Assembly (NCBI GenBank): GCA_951230915.1
Contig: OX579634.1
Span: 16,828,725-16,892,724 of the forward strand
Length of the DNA stretch: 64,000 nucleotides
DNA from: Antitrichia curtipendula
Lineage: Eukaryota > Streptophyta > Bryopsida > Hypnales > Leucodontaceae
Reading direction: 5' to 3'
Shown: positions 57,601-64,000 of the stretch, piece by piece
How positions within the stretch are numbered: the stretch's first letter is position 1
How the letters are laid out: each line of letters opens with the position of its first letter
Notes under the pieces: generated by a model
What the model saw: the letters and a program-made list of their open reading frames with translations, nothing else
The model's database searches: none
Told to the model about the DNA's origin: nothing
Program-made: the position numbers and the translations under genes

Positions 57601-59080
57601 TAGCCTCTTAGTAAATTTAATATGTGACAAAATTGAAAGTGGAAACTTTTGTTGTGGACTTACAAGGGGACAAATTTTTTGAAGTGTAATGTGGTTTAAA
57701 TGATTTTTATGTGAATTCTTGATTATTTATTCTTTTTTGAAAATGAATTTTATTTTATTTTATTTTACTCTACAATTAAAGTAAAGTCTGGTTTAGGTAC
57801 AGATTAGATTGAGGTCTTGCAAACTAGGTTGACATTGGAAGCACCCATTTATCATTGTATTTGATATCCTTATTTTTTAAAAATCTTTTTGTTGATTTCG
57901 CTCAAAAGTGATAAATTAATGAAACTTTGCTTGTGCTGTGTTTTCTTTAGGTTACTTTAATTCACCTTTGATTCACTTTTTAGTCTTGTTTTGAATTTGG
58001 ATTAGAATTTTGCATTCTTTTTATTTTATTAATGTTCAATGAGAACAATTAACACATTTCATGTAAAGTCTACCAACTCGTGACTAACTCATGAAATTGA
58101 CTTTGACCATGAACTTTGGCTGTGAATGAGTGGAGGGCATCCCCGGCCAAATGGAACCCGGGAGGAGCCGGGCCCGGGCCACCCCATTCCCCGTGCCATT
58201 TTGGCCGTGATGGGTTGCAATCAGTGTTTTTTTTTTGTGCAATAAAATGCCCGTTTGCCCCACAAAAAAAAAGGCAGCCTCAAGGGTATAGGGAAAAAAT
58301 TGTTTTATTTAAAAAAAAAGGCTATCATGTCTTGGCACTTGTCAGTGCACAGTCACTGGCCGCCCAGAAATTCGAAGACATCAAGTCGCCGAGGCCACCA
58401 TCACTGACGCGATTGCCTCGCCGTCACTGGCGATTGTGCCACCTTCTTTCGCATTCGGTACATGGAATGATTTCTATTGCCAAGGAGCTGTGAATTCGCA
58501 AAACCAGTGTTGCCCATGACTTCGCAGATGAAATCCTGGGGAAGTCTGATTACCTGTTACTTTGTTGTGATTAAGGCCGAATTAGCTTCACCTTCCGTCG
58601 TTGAACGGCCAAATGTACTTCACGATTTCTGTGCATGAAGCCCCGAATTTCCCGATGTACCTGTTACGTACTCTCTTTTTCTGTTCTCCGTTTGTGATTT
58701 CGTTCGCTGGATGGGCGATTCCAGAGGCGAGATGGATTCGATCTGTCGAGGCGCCACCGCGTCCAGCCACTGCCTGCATTCAATTGTGGGTTTAGGTGGG
58801 CTTGTGTGCGCCATCTTCCTTGGGATTTCTTGTAATTCAATTGCACTGAATTTTTGCGCCTTGCGGTTGTGCGTGAGCAGAATGAAGGTTCGCCGATTCT
58901 GCCTGCTTCATGTTTTACGATTCAGTGGCTAGCTTAAAAATTTGGATTCTTCTCTTCAATTTCGTTGTTGTTTCTGAATTTTGTGTTTGCTTCACTATGG
59001 TTCTGACGGGAGTGGGTTGACCTGCTGAGGGCTGTCTTTCTGTGTGATTTGCATTGCCGAAGTTCAGTAATTGCCGTCTA
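57601..59080. other. Upstream flank of the hAT gene
   Basis: AT-rich until 58100, then GC-richer. At 58133 GGAGGGCATCCCCGGCC and, at 63686, GAGCATCTCCACTGG resemble ends of plant PIF/Harbinger MITEs, but no pair could be matched. A run CAGTGTTGCCCATGAC at 58505 resembles a hAT end, but its inverse was not found downstream. Confidence 0.35.
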
Positions 59081-59084
59081 GGGG

Positions 59085-59330
59085 ATGGGAGACTCCGGCC
59101 TTGTTGATGTTGGGCTGGCTGTTGCGGCAAATGTCTCGGCATTGTGGAAGGTTGTAGCATAGAGGGAGAAGAAATTCGCCGACCTAGAGAAAGAGAAGCA
59201 AGCTTTAGCAAAAAAAAAATTGCAAAGTGAGCGCCTGATTGAGGCAAGGGACGCGAGAAGGCGCGGTAGAAGACCTCGATGCAGGCTTATTTCCTGCAGT
59301 CACGCAATCCAGACAACGGGAATGCTGTGA
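59085..59330 (+). pseudogene. Coiled-coil leader overlapping the hAT start
   Basis: From ATG at 59085 a frame reads MGDSGLVDVGLAVAANVSAL, meets TAG at 59157-59159, and continues EKKFADLEKEKQALAKKK to a TGA near 59329. The second part is a heptad-like charged coiled coil. It overlaps the transposase start at 59279 in another frame, and a ten-A run (59210-59219) sits between. It could be the former N-terminus of the transposase, cut off by a stop and a slip in the A run, or a separate short exon. Confidence 0.4.
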
Positions 59331-62300
59331 CAGTGACGGGGAGTGCATCCATGACGCAATTTGACCGTTTGGAAGCACCTGGCGATGGTGGCGATGGCCT
59401 TCACGCTCACGAGGCACCTGCGTCTCTGGATGCATTGGTGGAGGCGGCGTTACAACACATCGACGCTTCTCTGGTGGTGCTGCACGCGACTCCAGCCCCG
59501 GTGCTTCTGTCTAGCAACGATTCCGCTGTAGCAGCCAACTTCCAAGTCCCCTCCGAGAGCAAAGAATTCTCTGCGGATGACGATTTTCAGATCCCCCTTC
59601 CTCCTAAGCGGAAGAAGAGCAATTACAATCTCACAAGGAAGTTCCAAATGGAGTGGTCAGCGAAACATGCGTGGGCGGAGATGGTGTCGGCGTCCTACGG
59701 CGTGCTTCACATGGTGCGATGTCGGGTTTGTACTGAGATGGGGAAGAAGGCTTACGTCATGGGCCCGAAGCTATACACTTTGCAAACACACGAGAAGAGG
59801 AGGAAGCACCAAAAAAACATGGCGTTGTATGCAGCTAAGCGCCCGACTACTGTTTTGGAGCAGATGAATTCGAACAATTCTATTGAGTCGAAAAAGAAGC
59901 TTGTGCAACTCGCCACGTTATTCCAGGTTCTTAGTGACGATAGACCAATGGCCGATTTCACTTCTCGATTTGCCCTGTATGAGTTACTTTCCATGCCTAA
60001 TTTGCCGAGGATGCACTGGATTGATGGGGCGGGTTGGATCATGGCCGCTCAGATGTGGCAAACTGTACAAGATAGAATGAGAGCAATTATCCAATCTGCC
60101 CAGTTCCTTGCAATCATTGCTGATGAAACTACTGCAGTAGACAACTCCACTTATGTGGCAGTGCATTGCTACGTTGTCCTGAACTGGACTCGCGTGCCCA
60201 TGCTCATACTGTTACAGAAACTGGAGTCCGAAGGGACTTCAGCTGATAATTTGACTGCTCTAATCGCTTCGGCATTGAGTGTGAAGGCAGGCTTGGGCGC
60301 CGACGCCATTGCAAGCAGGCTAATTTGCTTTGGCGCAGATGAAGTTGCCACTTTCCAGGGTCACAGGAATGGAGTGACCAAACAAATGCAAAGTAAGCAT
60401 GCACCGTTTCTTCAAGGCATTCACTGCATGGCGCACAGGTGCAACTTGGCATTTAGGACGTTGTCTTCTTTGGACCTCATGTCAGCTATAGAGGACTTGC
60501 TCAAAGCTTGTCACAATTACTTTGCCTCCAGTCCGAAGAAGTTTGCAGAGTTCCACGCCCTTGCATTGATGATGGAAACAAAAGGCCTGAAATTTCTAAA
60601 AAATGTATCCACGCGTTGGGTTTCCTTGATCCAACCCCTGAGGCGGCTGTTGAGCGAGTACCATTCTGCAGTGGCGAAGATGGACGTAGATGCAAGCAAC
60701 AAGAAGGAAACGGTAAGACTCTACTTCATTTTCTTCTTTTTGTTTTCAATACATGTAATTCTTCTTGTCTTTGCTTGTCTTGCAAGTGCGTGAGCTAACT
60801 TTTTGGTGCGTTGTGTCTCTGCCGCAAAAGCGTGTACGGGCAAAGGCGCAAGCTGTGTTGTCCAAGTTAATTGATCCATATGTCATTTTGGGAATGACGT
60901 GCTTGCTGCCATTACTTGAGAGTATCGACCATCTGGTCTTGTTTGCCCAGAAGCAGGATGTTTTCATTTCTGATTTTGTCGCAGCTCTACATGTATGTCA
61001 GGGCGATCTGTACAAGTTTTATGTGGATTCAGAGCAGGCATTTGGGACTGACAAATTCTGGTCCTTTAACCAGCTTGAGCAATGCGGACATGAACAAATC
61101 CACCTGAAGTGGGTGGCCTTGCCAATGGACCTTAACGCCGCTGGCCAGATTTCGCAGTTGGCCTTCGGTGCCGGAGATCACATCGTGTTTGCGGTGCATG
61201 AGGGCCAGTTTGTAACACGTGAATCATTTGCAAATATTGTCAAGCTTGTAAAGAATGAGTGCAAAGGTATGTACTCCTATGGACACCGATTTGTATATGT
61301 GAAGGGCTATTGCTACAATTGAAGGTAATCTGTATGGGAGAAGGTATGATCCAATGTTTTTCCAATTTCGTTTTTTTGGTGTGGTTTTGGGGCCATTACA
61401 TTGTGCAGGTAAAGGTAACTATAGCAGCTTATAGCTTTAAGTAGTATGTGTGCAATTTCTGTGCTTTTCTTTCTTTGGTTTGTATTTTTTTTTGGGCTGG
61501 GTGGCTGTGCGGACACCACATTGCGCAGGTGAAGGTAGCCAGTGTCGAGGAGGTTCCGCGCAGGTAAAGGTAGCTACGGCCAAGGAGGTCCAGGTAAGTG
61601 GTAAGGTATTTCTTGTTTTGCAATTTTTTTTTGGTGGCCGCTTAAAAACCACCTTAAAGGTAGCAAGAGGTGAAGGTAAGGCAGCAGGTGAAGGTAAGGC
61701 AGCAGGTGAAGGTATGGCAGCAGGTAAAGGTATGGCAGCAGGTAAAGGTATGGCAGCAGGTAAAGGTAAGGCAGTAGGTAAAGATAAGGCAGCAGGTAAA
61801 GGTAAGGCAGCAGGTAAAGGTAATGGCAAGCCACTTTTTCTTAGTCAAATACTGTGATTTCTGGTTTCGGAGTGCTTGTTTCTGACTGTGGCCCTTGTAG
61901 ATGCGGCCATGCAGCTTATTGACGAGTTGAAGTCACGATTCCCTGCTGATGGAGTCATGGACGCCTTGGGTGTGGTTTATCCCCAATACTGGCTCCAATC
62001 TGGATGTGAAGTGACCTTCCGCAAGCACTTGGATGTTATCAAGAAGAATTTTGGAGAGCCGAAGTGGGTTCATGGAAAAGATGGCAGCAAGCTTGTACCT
62101 CCTCTCTTGGATTGTTTTGATCTGGAGTGCCAGCAAAGCCTTTTTAAGCTGGCCATGCTATCAAATGCCATGACCGCTATGGAGCCGCCGTTTCTTGTGA
62201 ATCCGCTGATGAAGCTTTGGAGGTCCCTTGACGCTAACTCCGCACTGGCCACAAATTTTAGCGAGTACATGAAACTTGCTGAAATTGCATTGATCCATGT

Positions 62301-62505
62301 GTTGGGCTCTGTGGAAGATGAACGGTGCTTTTCTGCCTTGACGTTTCTCAAAGACAAAGTTCGCAATCAGTTGGATGCCAACTTGGCTGTTGTTGTTGGC
62401 ATGAAGGCGCAGCAGGTGTATACTTTGAGCACATTCCCGTATGAAGATTGTTTCCAGCAGTGGCTGAGGTCAACTGAGCGACAACGGTATGGAATGTCAG
62501 GGTAG
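59279..62505 (+). CDS. hAT-superfamily transposase-like protein (three exons)
   Basis: Exons 59279-60712, 60831-61266 and 61901-62505 join in phase (phases 0 and 1, GT-AG) into 824 residues with no stop. N-terminal: PPKRKKSN, a basic nuclear-signal-like stretch (about 108-115), then a degenerate zinc finger CRVC with H171 and H177. The RNase H-like core shows IIADETTAVDNSTYV with the first Asp at 282, FGADEVATFQGHRNGV with the second Asp at 354, IHCMAHRCNLAF at 381-392 and the STRW tryptophan at 447. The C-terminal exon holds the dimerisation region: LGSVEDERCFSALTFLKDKV followed by RNQLDANL. This is the order of hAT transposases of the long, zinc-finger type related to ZNF862-like proteins. 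All expected regions are present, so it could be an active transposase or a domesticated gene. An in-frame stop 12 bp before the ATG fixes the longest possible start. Terminal inverted repeats and an 8-bp duplication were not found. Confidence 0.88.
61672..61827 (+). repeat. 18-bp minisatellite inside hAT intron 2
   Basis: Eight full copies of a unit RAAGGTAWGGCAGCAGGT run head to tail, then decay into AAAGGTAATGGC. Single copies of the core CAGGTRAAGGTA occur earlier in the same intron (61408, 61528, 61560), so the array grew from a motif already there. Each unit contains a perfect acceptor-like GCAGCAG directly followed by donor-like GGTRAAG and GGTAAG. An open frame through it (AAGKGK repeats) is a by-product. 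Confidence 0.9.
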
Positions 62506-64000
62506 GAAGTTCCTCTTTTAGCAGGGCGTGGTAGTAGCTTTGCGTAGTGTTGCAATTCTCATCCATGCATGGTGATTGAGTTGGTAGTGAGATGCTCAGA
62601 TGGAGCTTTCTACAGAGGGCGCTTTTCTTTCCATCATCTGTGCATGGTCATGGAATCTGCTTTACCCATCATATGCATTCAATGAAGCTTTGTTCTTCTT
62701 TATGTTTTTGTACATTACTTCTAATGTGGTGAACTGTGAGTACTTCAGATCTTTCAATGTACACTAGCTACTTTGTTGTATCGCCAATTTTTGGTAAGCA
62801 TTCCTGACTTTCATCCCCCATTGCTTGAAATGATTTGAATGAGTACAATTTCTCACTTGGGCGTCGGTGTGTGTGTTTTCTTTTGCAGGTCCAAAACTTT
62901 GTACGGAATTACCATGTTTCTGAAGTGTAGATTTCTGAAAGACAGGTACTGATCTCAATGTGGACAAATTCTTACTTGGGCGTCGGAGTGTGTTTTGTGT
63001 TGTGCAGGTCCAGTTGTCTAAGACTTTGCACGACAGACAAGCGGGAGTGTGTTTCAATGTACAGAATTTTAAATGATTTCCGTTTCTTGTTTCCATTCAA
63101 GCATTGTAAATGTGTACTCTTTTTCCAATATACTTTGCTTCTTGGTTCATGATTTCATTCACATAGAACTCCTTGTTGCCAATTGGAATTCCTTTTTCAT
63201 GTTGTGGATGCCTTGCCCCTATGTTTCAAATTGCTAGTAATGCCTGAATGACAACAAATTTTTGGATGCGCAGGCCTAATTCAGTCCATGCGGAAAAAAA
63301 TAAATGCCAATGCTTCAATTGCGTAAAGTCCAGAAAATGCCACCTCACTTCAAAATCCAGAACTCTGAGGCCACCTCCAGTTGCATCCCCAAAACACAAA
63401 TGGAGCCACATAACCCATAAGCATTTCCAAAAATATGCCAACAAGGCAGTGGCCAAGAAACGAAAAAAAAAAAACTGGTTGCAATGCTCTTAGGGATCGC
63501 TGGAGTCCACTTGAGGTGTACTTGCTTCTCTGATTTTAATGATACTGTGAACACTTTAAGAAGCAAATTGAAGATCATGCAGCCATGGGGACCGCTAGAT
63601 CATGGATACAGGTCAGTCTGCACTTTTATCACGAGGAAATAACTAAATAAGGCCTGTGCAGTTTTTGAGAGAGAAAGGGGTTATTAGAGCATCTCCACTG
63701 GTTCACGTTAAATTGGACACGCCAAACAGTGAATGCCGTGTGTTAGGGGAGAGGAAGGCCCCGCCTTGTTGCCGGTCCCCACCGGGCGACTCCACAAATT
63801 TCAGATTCCGATGCAAAGTTTGAAAATAAACGTTGACTGTTGAACACCGCAGTTGAAAGCACCCATAGCTTGCGCACAGCATTTATGAACATTCTTGTGG
63901 CCAATAACTTGATTGGTTGGGGTGGATTGTGTCCACAAATTGAGGTCCTTCTTGTCAGTGTTCCTGCCAAATACAGCCAACGCCAAACATGGGAGGGCCC
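62506..64000. other. Downstream flank of the hAT gene
   Basis: CTTGGGCGTCGGWGTGTGTT, a short stretch and a TGCAGGTCCA acceptor-like end occur twice, at about 62855-62892 and 62974-63012, a 120-bp duplication. The remaining DNA has mixed composition and no supportable gene. At 63686 GAGCATCTCCACTGG may start a MITE that leaves the window. Confidence 0.45.

Noticed and set aside
58116..58493. 125-codon frame upstream of the hAT gene
   Set aside because: It runs through homopolymer T and A tracts and has no recognisable domain.
61450..61857. 135-codon frame with AAGKGK repeats (and leucine-proline frames opposite)
   Set aside because: It is the translation of the 18-bp minisatellite within hAT intron 2, and the exons on both sides join in phase without it.

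Overview
This window is nuclear DNA of a land plant: AT-rich, gene-poor, and full of small transposons and their remains. Two protein-coding loci of ordinary plant function are visible. One is the 3' half of a DUF246/O-fucosyltransferase-like glycosyltransferase gene (10660-12777, +). The other is a complete six-exon guanylate kinase gene (43598-45350, +). Both have plant-type GT-AG introns whose exons join in phase. A nuclear copy of mitochondrial DNA at about 24.1-25.1 kb carries the end of atp4 overlapping the start of cox1. The cox1 N-terminus ([16 protein letters not shown]) and that gene order look like a bryophyte or lycophyte rather than a flowering plant. I therefore favour a seedless land plant, but cannot name the species.

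Layout. 0-2.6 kb: diverged inverted and direct repeats of unrecognised, decayed sequence. 2.6-6.5 kb: a nest of DNA transposons: a pogo/Tigger-type transposase remnant, two MITEs in tandem, a CACTA element inserted in the second MITE with an ATC target duplication, and a MITE flanked by TA. 6.5-9.4 kb: decayed coding sequence on the minus strand, including a reverse-transcriptase pseudogene with recognisable motifs A, B and C. 10.6-13.3 kb: the glycosyltransferase gene. 13.6-30.5 kb: AT-rich DNA with many TTAA-flanked elements, a duplicated foldback element with perfect 78-bp palindromes, and the mitochondrial insert. 31.5-36.9 kb: a Stowaway-like MITE and a 1.24-kb foldback element. 38.6-39.5 kb: a TTAA element. 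42.7-45.4 kb: a GC-richer island with the guanylate kinase gene. 46.5-56 kb: more TTAA elements and isolated exon-like pieces. 56.6-57.6 kb: a satellite whose unit carries a palindrome. 59.1-62.5 kb: a hAT-superfamily transposase gene with three exons and no internal stop. 62.5-64 kb: its downstream flank.

The most notable signal is the dispersed set of about eleven elements that begin TTAACCCCTAAAG-like and end with the inverse, flanked by TTAA. These termini match the piggyBac rule (TTAA target, CCC-starting ends), a superfamily I do not associate with plants. None encodes a transposase here. The other strong signals are the reverse-transcriptase pseudogene and the splice-site-like minisatellite inside the hAT intron. 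The host genes show no operon-like or functional linkage with each other. All positions and splice sites were read by eye, and no similarity search was run.
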